Shown here piece after piece: positions 1-48,000 of a stretch of 64,000 nt of DNA. Origin of the DNA: Xiphias gladius (taxonomy: Eukaryota; Chordata; Actinopteri; Istiophoriformes; Xiphiidae); contig NC_053408.1 in assembly GCF_016859285.1 (NCBI RefSeq), positions 10,803,213 through 10,867,212 on the forward strand, in the 5' to 3' direction. The notes under the pieces are model-generated. The model saw only the letters and a list, made by a program, of their open reading frames with translations, was not told where the DNA came from and did no database searches. The translations under genes were made by a program, and so were the position numbers. Within the stretch, counting starts at the first letter, position 1. Every line of letters begins with the position of its first letter.

Positions 1-427
1 TATGTTCTTTAAAAATATACTGTATCGAAATGTCTTGTGGTCTTATATAACATCTATTGGTATATTGTCTGTCACAAACAATTCCTGACCTTGCATAGGT
101 CAATGCTTGTGCCAGGCTCAAAACCCCAGGTGAAGCCATGTCTGAATTATTTAATCTGCTCCAGCTGCTGCTGTCAGTCGAAAATCTATCTTTATGAACT
201 CTGTATGCAGGTATGTGTGTCAGTAGTGTCTGTGTGTATTTTTATGTACACATATATACATACTTACATATACACACACATATACATATACGCATACACA
301 CACATACATATACATATATACAAATATATAAAGCCATATATTGTACAAGATTTGAAAGTGTGTTATTTTGCGATATGGTTTAAAAGTAGTAGGTGAAAAT
401 GAAACTTCATTTTCAGATATGACTCAC
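1..427. other. brca1 terminal intron, left edge
   Basis: This is minus-strand intron after the 61-bp BRCT2 exon. No match to the final brca1 exon was found on the minus strand. Bases 240-332 are an alternating purine-pyrimidine tract of TA and CA dinucleotides, which accounts for the open frame there. Confidence 0.6.
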
Positions 428-19080
<18,653 letters not shown>

Positions 19081-19970
19081 GGTGATTTTTAGAAGCTACA
19101 AATGAAGAATCAGAGCACACGGAGACACTGTAAAGAACACTCTGCTTGCAAAGTTGACAGCCAATATTAGACAAAACTATAAACGGAGCACGTTGCTGTT
19201 TTAGTTGGTGTATGATGCTATTTAGCCATCCTTATAGGAAGTACAACTTTATTCAGTGATAGGAAATGTAACAATATTTTTACTTTACCTACCAAGGAAC
19301 TTCTTAGGGCAACTACAGTATTTAGAGTGACTCCCTATACACGTGCTCATATACTCGCTGTGTCGTATCTGTATTTTATGTGTACTTGGCTCAATAGAAA
19401 CAGATACTTCACAACTGAAATGAGTTTCATGAATGTCAGCGCATTATTTATAAAGTTTCTAAGATACTTCATCAATGCAATAATCTGGTGGGGTCTTGTA
19501 AGTATCTCTGGTCAACTTTAAAACGTTACCTGTGCCTACTAAGAATAATTTTGTGCACACTAGTATTAAAGCAGCATAACGTTACTAAAAGCAAACATGT
19601 GATGAAGCATAATACTCCAGTGTGATTAAGCTGAAAAAGGTATAAAGTGAAGTTATAAAACACCGTCTAATGTTCATATACAGTGTCAGTAGCTTATGGC
19701 GGCATTGGCTGAAGCTAAACATCCGGCTGGTTAGCAGGTATGATTTGTGGTGGGATGTTACAACGCTAGTTAGCAATGCGGACTTTCTTCTGAGATTTCT
19801 GAGACTGACACAGTGGACGCGAATACGCCATCTGACCGATGTGTAACTAGAAAGGGTAGATCACAGTTTTTGAAATGCCACTGGCTGGTTGTAAGAAATA
19901 CATATTTCCAAGATTACCTTTTTTTTTCTTGCAGTCTGAGGTTAATAACACAGCAATCATCCGCTTTAGT

Positions 19971-19978
19971 TTTCCCGC
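19971..19978. promoter_or_regulatory. E2F-like site TTTCCCGC
   Basis: A perfect match to the TTTSSCGC E2F consensus about 0.9 kb upstream of the brca1 start codon. E2F control of BRCA1 in S phase is established in mammals; use here is inference from one 8-bp match. Confidence 0.35.
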
Positions 19979-20150
19979 AACTATCTTCTTCTTCTGCTTT
20001 TGAATAACGGCGTTTTGCAGATGATGTTACAGTGCCACCTATCGGTCCTAGGGAAACAGTGTCAGTTCCACTCTACCAAATATGGTTTTTCTTGTCTTTA
20101 AGTATAAGGTTAAATGCATGTAATAGAACAAGATAGAATTCACAAATAAA

Positions 20151-20158
<8 letters not shown>

Positions 20159-20186
<28 letters not shown>
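20159..20186. repeat. (TA)n microsatellite
   Basis: About 28 bp of TA following GTGTGTGT, between brca1 and becn1. Confidence 0.9.
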
Positions 20187-20790
20187 GGGGAAGGTGAGCA
20201 GTGTGAAGTAGATTGAAACAATAAGTACAAGCTATAGAACCATACTACATATGTAATTTATATCATGGTGTTCTTTTCTATGTCTATTACTGTACATATA
20301 TTTCCTAGTGTATGTATATTACATATACAGAATTTATTATACATAACACTATACACTTAAATATATTTTAATGTACAGTACATTGTAATTATTATTCATA
20401 CTAACTGTATTTATATTTGTATTATCTATAGTGCAAACATAATGCCTGCCAGAGTTGCACTCCCGGATTTCTCTTGCATAAATATTTCATTTGTACAGTG
20501 TAAGGTATGCAATAATTTATATTGTTTTTTTTAAGCCATCTCTCTAATTTCTTTAATTTTAATTTTAATTTTATGTATTTCATTAAAATGGTTCTTTATC
20601 TATTTTCTTACCTCTGTAATGTAAGTCAAAATGTTCAACTGTAGGCTTATTATGGTTTAGTATTCAATACAATATGAGGCAACAGTTTACATCAACGACA
20701 GGTCTAGGAAATAGGAATTTCAGCCACAAATGGGTTTTTTTTCACACCTATTTTGATAAGTGTCTCCAAAAATGGTGCCCACATAGTATT

Positions 20791-21057
20791 TAGACAGGGT
20801 CACAAGCTTTGATGGCTGTGATTCTGGCGCAATGAAATTTGTGACTTGCGACATTCTATGACACAAGAGGATTGATTACACAAAAAAATACCAGTGTTGA
20901 CCTGATATTGTCAGAAATAGTGTGATGAGCCTTTACACTACAATTTGTGCTATTCACAGATATCACAATTAGTGACACTCTCTCTGTATTTAATACCACT
21001 GTATGATAGGGTCACAGATTTCTGGGCAAGAGTCTACAAAATATGTGACCCTATCTA
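20791..21057. mobile_element. Short non-autonomous element with terminal inverted repeats
   Basis: TAGACAGGGTCACA at 20791-20804 pairs with TGTGACCCTATCTA at 21044-21057: 13 of 14 bases match as an inverted repeat. A third copy of the core (GATAGGGTCACAG) lies inside at 21005-21017. Length about 267 bp, no coding capacity, MITE-like. No clear target-site duplication was seen, so the ends may extend by a few bases. Confidence 0.6.
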
Positions 21058-21302
21058 GATGCTACGGCGGGAGCCGATTTGGTAAAACGCGTCAAAATAA
21101 AGGATGTGGTATAGTGTGATTAAATGTTTATTATAGCTGAAATGAATCAGGTCGCAGAATGAGGAGTAAAACCGACTTGAGCCCCGGAGTGGCTGCCTGA
21201 ATAATCCTACAAGTGCCATATATTATTGATTAAAAACTACCTGTCAGGTAGTATTAATATTTCTTACTAATATAAACGTTTAAAGGCTGATGCGGTTTTT
21301 CC

Positions 21303-21338
21303 CACGTGACTTTCTTTTTTTTTTTTTTTTTGACGTCA
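21303..21338. promoter_or_regulatory. Candidate becn1 promoter motifs: E-box and CRE
   Basis: CACGTG at 21303-21308 is followed by AC, giving CACGTGAC, 8 of the 10 bases of the TFEB CLEAR motif GTCACGTGAC. A full palindromic CRE, TGACGTCA, lies at 21331-21338 beyond a poly-T run. Both sit about 0.4 kb before the becn1 start codon. TFEB drives autophagy and lysosome genes in mammals. The assignment is inference from motif and position; no TATA box was seen. Confidence 0.45.
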
Positions 21339-21700
21339 AACGTAAACAACAATAAGGAAGTGGAGAGGGAAGTCCCGAGGTGCAAAATGCAACAGTCACA
21401 CTAACTACATTACATGTGGTTTCTTATTTTTGACGTGCAAAAATCAGGATTATAATGCAATAGCTTTTATTTTTCAAAAGCGACAGCGAGTCTATCTTGT
21501 GCTTAGACACTGTGGATGTATGTTACGCACAAGCTAGCTGCAAAGCTAACCTTAGCTAGCCAGCTGCCGAACAGCTAACTAGCCAACAAGCTACAATTTG
21601 TAACGTTTACCTCTAGGGAAAAAAAAACACTTGGCGAAAAGGCTGTCAAGCTTTAAAGTGTGCCTTTATTTCTTCTCTACATGTGTTTTTGTAGCTAGCG

Positions 21701-27089
<5,389 letters not shown>

Positions 27090-27832
27090 ACCTGCTGGAC
27101 AATGCCTTGGGTTACTGAGTTTTGCATATCCATATGCCCCTCTTATAAATGGAGTACTTGTGAATCTTACTTGGATATTAGGCCAAAGGAAAAGAAATGT
27201 CATGTCTGCACTATTTTGCTAGTCTTTTCAGGATTTTGAGAGCAAAAAAGCAGAGCGATGTTTAAATCTTCTGTCCAGAGTGTCTTTTTTTAAATGTTAC
27301 AAAGAGGACGTAATTTGAATCTATATACAGTTTCATAGTTTCTCAGACTAGAATGTACTTTAAAAAAAATCTTCCCCAAATTCAGTTCTCGCCACTTTGT
27401 CAAGTTCAAGGTAATTTTGGCCTCCTGTTGTACTGCAGACCTTTGCATTCACTTTCTAGCTCTCTTTCCAGAGTGAGAAACGTTTTTTTTGTCTCAATTA
27501 TATAAGCTGTAAGAGTATGATGATTCAAGAGGAGTAGTGTCAGTATTTCCTTAACCTTGAATGCGGTTACCCACGTTTTCCAGTTACATACATACTTGGC
27601 AGGCAAGCTGCTTTTAATGGTGGGGCTTGAGTTAATAGACATTTTATGCTGTGAAAAAAAAATCTGGTGTGGATATATAAGGATTAAACGTTTTTGACCC
27701 ATGCATTAATGTAATTTCAAAAGTTGAAACACATGCATGTAGCTGCATCACGGTAAACCACTGACAATGGCATGAATGATTAAATTAATAAGTATTAAAA
27801 ATGTATCTTGAAGTATTTTTGTATAATTTTAA

Positions 27833-27838
27833 AATAAA
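27833..27838 (+). terminator. becn1: becn1 polyadenylation signal AATAAA
   Basis: A canonical hexamer 744 nt after the becn1 stop, within a T-rich context, implying a 3' UTR of about 0.77 kb. Confidence 0.65.
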
Positions 27839-27901
27839 TCTGTATAACCTGCCCAATAAGTTTCCAAATTCAAGCAAGAAACCAGAGTTAACCAAATGTT
27901 T

Positions 27902-28759
27902 TTTAATGGTTTCATAATCATTTCTGTTGAATCTTAACTCTCATCACAACACTCACTCATAGTCAGCCCCCCTTTAAGGTTAACAAAAACATTAGAGGGG
28001 GCAAATTTCATGGAAAAATATGGACTTAACAATTAAAATAATAAGCTGACTTCCAGTTTTCCATTAAAATATTTAAAACAGGTCAAAACCAGTTACTCTT
28101 TCCCGAATCAGCCCTCTTCTGTATCAAGCCATTTATGAACCTCTAATGGTGCCACGTCAACAAAGGAGGCCTTCAACTTTGGTCATCAGTCATTCCTTGT
28201 CACTTGTAAGAGCCCTTCCTAAAAAGTCCCAGATTCTAACCTATGGGGATACATATTTGAAACCAACCTTTAGTTCTGAAAAATAGTTTCGAAATAGCTT
28301 AGATGATGCATTTTAAGCAGAATGGGATGAAATTTCATTAATGCTTATTCTAAACCTTCCAGAGTGCAGGCAGGTGATCTTCAAACATGGCATACTTCTC
28401 AACCTGTCAGTTGTGCAACTTTTTGGGTGCTTTTACTATTTATCATGTAAAAAAGCCCCTTGAAATGAGCCAAAGTTTTTGTGTTAGTGCATGCATATGG
28501 GCAAATCTTTGGGTTCTACTGAGTCCAGAGACTGGCCATTCATTTTTACCACTTGGAAGATGGTGGTGTGCACATTTACTAATACATCACCACATCATCC
28601 ATCATTTTGGTTCCATTCACACTTTGAGGATCTCTCCATCCCATCATGCTCTCTGCTTTCTCACAATCAAGAGAGCAAAGGAGGGGTTCATCAAGTGTGT
28701 AATGTCTCCACGTGGCTTTGTCCTCACTCGGGTTTTATTCCAGTTTCTTTCAGCTTGCT
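27902..28759 (-). other. tlk2: tlk2 3' UTR (inferred)
   Basis: Sequence after the tlk2 stop on the minus strand, with no splice-supported coding. The variant poly(A) hexamer ATTAAA (TTTAAT on the plus strand near 27902-27907) may mark its end, which would place it within about 60 bp of the becn1 cleavage site. The plus-strand open frames at 28387-28806 are antisense and unsupported. Confidence 0.4.
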
Positions 28760-39831
<11,072 letters not shown>

Positions 39832-39833
39832 GC

Positions 39834-41319
39834 CTAGAAAAAGAGATACAAACAGTGAATGAAGTGATAACTTGTGTGGAGTAGTTGGGTGGGTTATTGC
39901 CACACAGAAAAGACTGAACGTGTAGAGAGTAGCAGAGAGTGGCCACAAATACCATGCATGTAAAACATTCTTCCTGATCAAGAATCAGGTGACCTAAACC
40001 CAGATTTATATTCTGCTTGAACTGCATCTCGGTTGGTTGGATCCCCCCACACCTTTCCAAAGTCTGTGTCGCAGTTACTGCCACTTACAGAGAAACCAGT
40101 TTTAATTAAAAAAAAAAAAAATCACACTTTGATTCAGTCAAAGAAAGCCAACAGGAATACAGTTGTAAAAAACTTTCTTGGAATAATTCCCCTGCGCTGC
40201 CTCTTGAAATAACAAGGGTTGACAGGATAGATGAACCCTCAGTAAAATTCCATTACTTATGTTTTCAGTAGTAGTTTTATGGTTAACTTAACCAGTTGGA
40301 CCAGCAGTACAAAAAAAAGGATAAAAATGGATTCTGTCATATTGTGGTGCATATGTAGGCCATTAATGTCTATTCTTTCCAGTGAAGTTCATAATTTCAT
40401 CAACTGTACCTGTTAAAACTTCTTCATGTTAAGATGCCGGTCCTAAAATGCCAAAATGACACACCAAAGCAGAAACTTCAGGAGAGTCACTGACTTTGGA
40501 CATTACTGGTTAAGGAAGTAACTAATTTCCCCATAGTCATTAATATACTCATTTAAAGTAGAGAGACATTAAAGCAAAATGCCAAAAAAAAAAATCTATG
40601 AAATTCTCCCCTCTTTTTAAATGGTTATTACAAGCATATTAAATGGCAGAGCACGACTTCCTTTTGCCATCAGGAACTCCTACCTCGCAGGATATCTATC
40701 AGTTAGAGATGGATTCATCTGAGGGCACATAAGCAACCATTCACGGTGGTGACAGTTACTCAAAAAACAAACAAAAAACAAATACAATTAGTAATAAATA
40801 TCAGTAGTTTTGGCCAGGTTGTATTAAGTTATCTAGTTAATTTTGCCCAACAAGCCAATCAACTTGTCTATCAAAACAATGCTGGCCAAGAAACGACACC
40901 TAGCTAGAAAAGATATGTAGCTTCATCTCAACTTTCGCGACAAAGCGATAGGCTCAACTTTATCCAAGTTCAACCGATGTTTCAGCTAAACTGACTTCAT
41001 TGCAGCTGGTGGAACAAAAGTCACGGTATTGTTACTCACTGTCGTGATGTTGACGAATGCCAAACTTGGCTAACGCTAATTAGCTAGTTGACATTGGCAA
41101 ATGCTAACATGCTAATCAAAATCTTGCGAACGTTGCCACGCTCTGTCGAGTTAGTATTTATCAGTTGAGAGCAGCAGTTTGATCTATGTTAATAGCAGTT
41201 ACGATGTTATTGGTTACCAAAGAACAACTAAGGCTGCGTGGTAGGTTACCTAAAACAGCTAGCGTCAAGTTATCTAGCGAGCAAGCTAACGTTTACGTTA
41301 GCTGCGATACAAGTCTCAC
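39834..41319. other. tlk2 first intron
   Basis: A 1.5-kb intron between the inferred leader exon and the start-codon exon. Its right end is rich in GCTAAC and GCTAGC words but has no clear element. Confidence 0.55.
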
Positions 41320-41520
41320 CTGAAGAACCTTTAGCAGTTTTCACAGTCACTCACGGTCCTAAAAAGGATGTTGTCCGTCCATCCGGTGACAGCAAACTCC
41401 TTAACAACTCCCACTCCCACACTCCTCAAGTAAAGTTGTTCGAATTAAGTGATCCATTTACAATTATTTCGAATTCTGGGAAGACATTTGTTAGCTTAGC
41501 CAATGCTAGCTAAGGAGAGC
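41320..41520 (-). promoter_or_regulatory. tlk2: Inferred tlk2 5' UTR exon and promoter-proximal region
   Basis: A CAG|GTGAGA donor on the minus strand ends an exon at 41320. Its intron would run to the TAG acceptor at 39834, just before the start codon. The transcription start cannot be fixed; no TATA box is seen, and moderately CpG-bearing sequence continues to about 41760. The right boundary given is approximate. Confidence 0.5.
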
Positions 41521-42059
41521 AGTGTGGCTGGCTCCTACTGGTGTCATCCGGACAGGAGGCCCTGATCCTCGGGGTTTCCTCGTCCGTCTAGGTGCCCCTG
41601 CAAGGGGCAGACCTGGAGCTGTCAATGCTCTGAAGCCTCTTGACAAGTGTTGTCACATTTCTGCCTCACTCGGTCTTTCTTTGGTCATTATCGAGCGATG
41701 TAACGTTAACACCGGGAGGCGAAGTTCAGCCACCTTGTTAGAGGTCCATTATTTAATTGTTAATAAATGATAATCACCCCCCCCTGCAGCAAGGCCGCCC
41801 AGGGCTCCAGGGAGAGCTTTATGTGATGCTTCCCATGCGCCAGTTTAACAGATAATGTAAACTCCTCAGGTCAGAACCACCCGAAAACAGACAGGAACTG
41901 CTGGATAACCAGCAACAACTGCCAGGGCCCCAAAGAGCCCCAGTTTCTGAGTGCCACTTGTTTTGGTAATTTGACACATTTCAAGTGTTGTTGCACCACC
42001 AAAGTACAATATATATTGGGTCCTGCATCACAATATAATTTTTTGGCCCTGTTTGAAGG

Positions 42060-42128
42060 GCCACAAGATTTTGGTTTTGCAGTTTCCCATTTGGATGAAT
42101 AAAGTACTCTATCTATCCATCTATCTTA
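42060..42128 (+). repeat. Possible truncated LINE 3' tail
   Basis: GGATGAATAAAGTACTCTAT followed by CTATC/CATC units resembles the 3' ends of several fish non-LTR elements. The body upstream is not recognisable. Confidence 0.35.
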
Positions 42129-44830
42129 TATTATGACTTCATGGTGCACATTCCTACATATAGTTGCTGTATGTTTCGTCAAATTACCAGGATAGAAATG
42201 TTGGCTGGTCTCCACGCCTTTGTGCAATATTTCAATCGGCTGTCATTTACAGTTTGCTGCGTAGTTGTACTTGGTGAAAATTTGGTGGCAATGTGTTGAT
42301 GGTGATGTGTGTACAGCTCTTACTTGTCCCATCAAGAATAGTTTTCTGAGTCAGTTCAGTTGGACCATAGAGTTTAGTGACATCACTTTAAGGTTACAAA
42401 ACACATAATACAGAACTCACGATATAATGCATGAATTAATGCCAGTTATCATGAATTCCTGTCGCTCACTGTTGCAATGTGAAGTCAGTATGAGTTTATG
42501 TGATTAGTTCATGCTTAATGAATCATCAGTTAAAGAATATTAACTTACAGTTGCTTCATGCATCAGTTTACATGTGTATTTTTTCAGTGAATTTACGCTA
42601 CTGTTACAGCAGAGGATCAAACTCAAAGCCCCACCCTTACTCTGCTGTTTACTGTCTTATGAGTGGCACAACACCGACTATTTGGACCACATGAACCTGC
42701 TGAGTTGCCATGTTAAGCACTGAACAAATAATAGAATTATTACTGAAATATTAGGCTGTTTACCTTGGCCAGTTATCTATCTCCTGTTAAAGTAGAACTA
42801 TGCTGGCAGTTTGTTGAAGAGAAGAGAATCGAAAGGAATCGTGTAGATGGTAACTGTCCCACCCTAACAGAATAAACAGCACCGACGTCAACATAGGTCC
42901 CCATTTTTTGCTTTACAATATCATATCTGTTAGGTACAGATTGAAATTCCAATTAACTTTTAATGCGACATAATGCGATTAAGGGTTACATTACTGGCCA
43001 AGTTTCACTAGTCGTGGCGTCCACATTTCACTGAATGTAATTTGGGGTTACATAGAAACGTTAGTGTTTCTCCAAATGCTGTTTGTTGCCTACAACTGTT
43101 TATGTGTAGTATCGTTCCTTTGTGTTTATTAAATGCACATAGCCCTCACATAGCAGCATGAATGATAAGTGTGCCTCCAAATTAAAAGGGGCGCTGAGCG
43201 CATCTTACGCACGCGACACAGTACCAATAACATCGTAAATTACCTCGTGAGTGTGCAGGGCTTTTTGTCTGCAACTCCTGGGCTTAAACTGCCAGTACAC
43301 TGCTCCATGTGTAATTCAACTGAGATAGTTTATCTTGTATATTTGATAGTGTGTTAGATGAACCATACTCTGTGCAAGGATCAGGCTCTGCTTGCAGTCT
43401 AAAACCAGGAGATGGAAGCAGAGCATTGCAGACAAAAACCTCTGCACACTCCATGGACAGTCTTGGGGAGCACGTTAGCCACACATATAACAGTAATCAT
43501 TTCAAACAATGGTTCATTTTCCAGCTTGGTCTTTAGTTCGTTCCTGTAATGTAATATGTAATTTGGAATAATTCAGTTGGCTAATTTACTTGAACCGAAC
43601 CTTTCTGCTATTGCATGTGTGATCCTGAGTCTTGTTTAACAAATCATTAACAGGCTGCAAAAAGGACATTAATAGAAAAAAATATTGAGAGGGTTTGATG
43701 AAAGCTTTTTAAAGGCAACAATGACACTGCAGACTGTAAACACAATGCATATTGCAGGAAACCACAACTCTTGCTGTTTATCTTTGTGCAAAATGGATTT
43801 TCAGGTTGCTCAGCCTCAAATTATTAGGAAAGTTTTAGAAATTTAAAAAAAAAACACAGCAGAAATTAGTCAATGTTGTGTCTTTATAGACATCAGTGAT
43901 TTAGAATATGGTCACATTATAGCTCATTACTTGAAAAAAGTAATAATACTACATAAAGTGTTGTAGTATTGATTTGTAATCAAATGTCTTGAGATATAAT
44001 ATCTTACAATATTGGAAAAAAAGCCCCTCATTTATTTTAAATTACGTTTTCTAGCCTTTGTCTTTCACATCTCAATCCTGGACACCTTTTGTGGTTGTAA
44101 AGTTATCAGAAAGAATGCATGAAATATGAAGTCTACATTTTAGCAATAACATACCATTAGTGACATTGATACCACTTATCTTTAAGTGTCCACACAAGAG
44201 ACTGCGCCAGTTTTCAGTAAATTTAAGCAGTTTATTCCAGACCACATCATATCTCCAGAACGTCGCTTGACTTAATTAAAGATAGTTTATCTTTCCATAG
44301 TCCCACTGAGTACCACTAACAGGAAATCCCAACATTTTGATCAGGAAATGAAGTTTGTTTTACGTAACACTGTCGGCCCCTCAGTTCTTCCACTGATCTC
44401 AAACGTTAGTTCCCCTACATCACTTTTTAAAATATATATTTTCCCACTTAGTCTCAGTGGTATCCAGTCATATGGATAGTTTCGGGTTTTTTTTGCCAAG
44501 GAAACATTTGTTAATCCACATGTCTTGCAGCCAATAGTTTTCTTTTGATACTATTTTCCACTAAAGGGTTATCCAGAGTAACTAGGACTAAAAAGAGATG
44601 TTGCTGTTAATGTAATTTTTGGATGCCTTGAGCTAATGAAGTTCAATTTACCTCCATTGTATTGGGTTTGTGAAAGAAGAGGGAGATATATGGACTAAGG
44701 TCCATATGTTATGTACAAAAGTTAATAAAAACTCAATATTTCGGTGGTTGTCAATACACAGCCAAATTAAATAAAAACGATATACATGGCTGGATGCAAA
44801 GGCAAGATGAAAGCTTGGGTGAACTAAACC

Positions 44831-44836
44831 TTTATT
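44831..44836 (-). terminator. itgb3: itgb3 polyadenylation signal
   Basis: AATAAA on the minus strand (TTTATT on plus), about 250 nt after the itgb3 stop. Other hexamers further left are possible. Confidence 0.45.
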
Positions 44837-45082
44837 CTGCCCTGCACAACAAAACAGTTCTCAGTCAATCACACAAAACAATATCTTACTTGTCAGTGTA
44901 GTATACGTGGATGTTTATGACAAATCCCTGATAAAATGTGTCCTCAGAATCATTTCTACATATTTACAAACACAAATAATTATTAATTATTGTCTTGTGA
45001 CAGTAGAGGCCTGCACATGATTCGGTGCCTTCCCACAAAGTCCATTTTTTCATCCTTTATTATTCATCCTTGTTCAGTAGCA

Positions 45083-48000
45083 TCAGTCTTTTCCTCTGTA
45101 TGTGATGTTTGTGAAGGTAGACGTGGCTCCTTTGTAGAGAGGATTGTGGCCCTGTTTGTCAAATACACATAAAGAGACGTATATTTAGGTCAGGTTGACG
45201 AACACAAAATAAAACTTGTGGTTCAAGATGATAAAAAACTCTTAAAAAGCCACTTCAGAAGCCCCTCGGGACTTGCGTAAGAGAGAATCTAAGTATAAAA
45301 CTTAAATAGCTACTGAAATTCATTACCTATACATGACACCCAACCTTTTCTAGAATCCCTTGTATTTTAGTCACATATATTACCTTGAACGTGTGCCTTA
45401 TGTTTCTACTTCTGTTACTCAGTGAGCATTCCTAAAACTGCTGTGATTCTTTGTGGTTTCAAGCCAATGGGATTTGGATGTGTTTTTGAGGCCACACAGA
45501 GGCCTATTACCAGTAAAGGCTAATTAGCGTTAGCTAATTTAAACCCAGCCCTTCCGCTGGCTGCCTTTTGTTCTGCTGAGAGTAACAGCATGCCACAAAA
45601 ATAATAAAAAACATCTTCAGAAAACAACAGAGAGAGACTGCGTGTGTGGCCTTCTGTGTGTGTGCGTGCGTGCGTGTGTCTGCAGACACGTTTGTGTGCC
45701 AGTGTGCTTTAAAAAGAATCCAAAGGAGGATTTTCATGCGCCAAGTGTTTTGTTTTTTGTATTTCTAAAACTTCAAATTTAAATGTTTAAAATGTTATTA
45801 CCTTGATTTCCGTCTAAGTATTGAACAAACACTACAGTTGTAGTTTCCAAATACACCATCTCAGAGTATTTTCACGCACATGCCACCTCAAAATAAATTC
45901 ACTAACCGTGTCCCACTTGGCACGAGCACGTTCTTCCTCAAATTTGGCGAACTCCCGTCTGTCATGGATGGTGACCAGCAGTTTCCAGATAAGCAGAGCC
46001 GCCAGGCCGAGGAACAAGATGGCTCCTGCCACTGACAGAAGCACAACCAAAATGTCTGGACCCGTGGGGCAGTCTGGAGTAAAGGAGGAAGAGATAAAGG
46101 AATGAGTAACGTAGACACACAGGAGAAGATAAGCCAGAAGCCAAGTCAGAGGAAGCCTGATTTCATAAAGCTGTTTCCTCCCCGTCTTGTCCTTCACTCA
46201 CATGGATGTCGCTTTTAATGCAACTCACTCTTCTGCCAAATGCTATGACTTTTCCGATACAGGAGTGTACCACTGAATTACAGAGAATAGTAATGTGGCA
46301 TTGTAGCCGGTGGCGTGGTTCCTTCTAGCATGAATAACAATCGGTGAAGTGATGCAAGAGAACAGGGGAAGCAAAATGGGGATGAACAGAACGCAATGGG
46401 ACCTTAAAATTCCAAAGAGCAGAGAGGAAGATGGGCTGATGAGGAAAATAGTAACCTCACACAGCCGGACCACCAATCTCCCATCCCTGATTCTGGTCTG
46501 CCAAAACTCAACAGGAATCTGATTTGCACAGTTTCAAGGAGGCTGTACAATAAATGACTGACAGTACTCCCTTTCACAGAGTCATTAACATGAAACCTTC
46601 CTACAGCAGACAGGAATGAAACATCACTTGTGCTCTCCTCGGTCATTTTTCCCATCATTAGCTGTTCTGGAAAACTAACGGAACTACAAAATATGTATCT
46701 GAATAAACTTGAGGCGAGTAATAGGCCACGCACCGCTGAATCATTCTTCATTTTGTATCTGCAGCTGCTAGTTTAATTAGTTGTTAACGTGTTTTGGGAG
46801 CATCAGGAAGAAGTCAAGTCATCATTTCTACACTCTCATTAGTTCACTGATTGTTTTGGCCTCTAGGTTCCAGGCTTAATTGATTCTCCACGCGTGTTTT
46901 CCCAATTGCAGTTTTGTTGCAAAAGCTGAAATGGGGGCATTAAGCTGGCCTTGTGAGGTAAAAATAATGAAGATCAAAGTTATAAATGGTCCTTTAAAGG
47001 CACCGAAAACTTATTTTCTCAGTCAGCATCTTATTTTCAGTGATTGGGTCTACCAAAGTCCTAACACTTTTGATTATTTCAGATGATAGATTTTCTTTTT
47101 TTTGTTTGTTTTCTGTGCTGCTCTTACTGGTTTGAAGTGGGTGGCACTCACCGTGTGAGTGTGTGCTTGCCTGCACATAGGTATGTAGATGGTAGCGTTG
47201 GGTAACTTATAGGGGGGAACCAGGGGGAACTTTTACAGCCGACATCAAAGCTTTACTCCTCTTCCTCTCTCCTCATTCCTACTTTCTTCTATTTCCTGCT
47301 TTTCAACTGACCCTTTTGATCCTTATAGTTGCTACAATAATGGCTTACATACAAATCATGTCAGATTGGAACTTATTTCTGCAACATTTTTTATTAACTC
47401 TGAAATGAGAAATATGCTTAGTCAATTTTGAGGGGTGTCTATTTCCCATCTTCCTCCTCTCCTCTCTTTCTCCTTCATGATACAGCTTCATGTCAGCTTC
47501 ATGTTGCTTCATGTCCTTTTTAAAAAGTTTCTTTTGCTTACTTAGTTTCTTCTCTCTCCCTCTCCCACTTTCCTCTTGAGGATATGTAGAGTCAGCGGGT
47601 TCCTCAAGGAGCTGGGCAGCTGTTTACAACCCTCCTTGACACGGCAGGGTGCACTGTGTTCAAGGCAAGTTTTGGTGTACTTCCCTGCTACCCAGCTGTG
47701 CCTCAATTAAACACATGCATTCATTGAAGGCAGACCCGGGGAAATGCTTTCTCTGCGGGCACTGATGGTCATTAAAGGCTGTTTTACCGCCCCACGTGCT
47801 TTCTACTTGGCCACTTAACAAGCAGATGAAGGGCATACAGCAGGGAAATGACAGCTCGTACTTGGGCGTAGAAAAAACACTTATTTCACAAGGTGAGGAA
47901 GTTGGGTATAACTAATATAGGTTGGTGATGCATTTTTGGTTGTAAATTTATCCTTGTTAACTGTTCATTATGTGCATTTCCTGGATTTGTCATTGTGGCT

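Larger units (their letters stand above)
19096..21700. other. brca1-becn1 divergent intergenic region
   Basis: Head-to-head spacer holding the unassigned first exons and promoters of both genes. Possible minus-strand donors for a brca1 leader exon occur near 19287, 19534 and 19918, but sequence alone does not decide. An E2F-like TTTCCCGC lies at 19971-19978, a TA array at 20159-20186, a terminal-inverted-repeat element at 20791-21057, and an E-box and a CRE before becn1. The becn1 start exon is preceded by a TTTTTGTAG acceptor, so becn1 also has an upstream untranslated exon. Confidence 0.65.
41521..45082. other. tlk2-itgb3 intergenic region
   Basis: Gene-free spacer plus the itgb3 3' UTR. 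A block ending ATGAATAAAGTACTCTATC (42092-42126) looks like the 3' tail of a truncated LINE-type element. The open frames here have no similarity I recognise. Confidence 0.5.

Noticed and set aside
1..427. Final brca1 exon
   Set aside because: I looked for a W-V-L-D-S-like helix on the minus strand and found none, so the gene is reported as cut by the edge.
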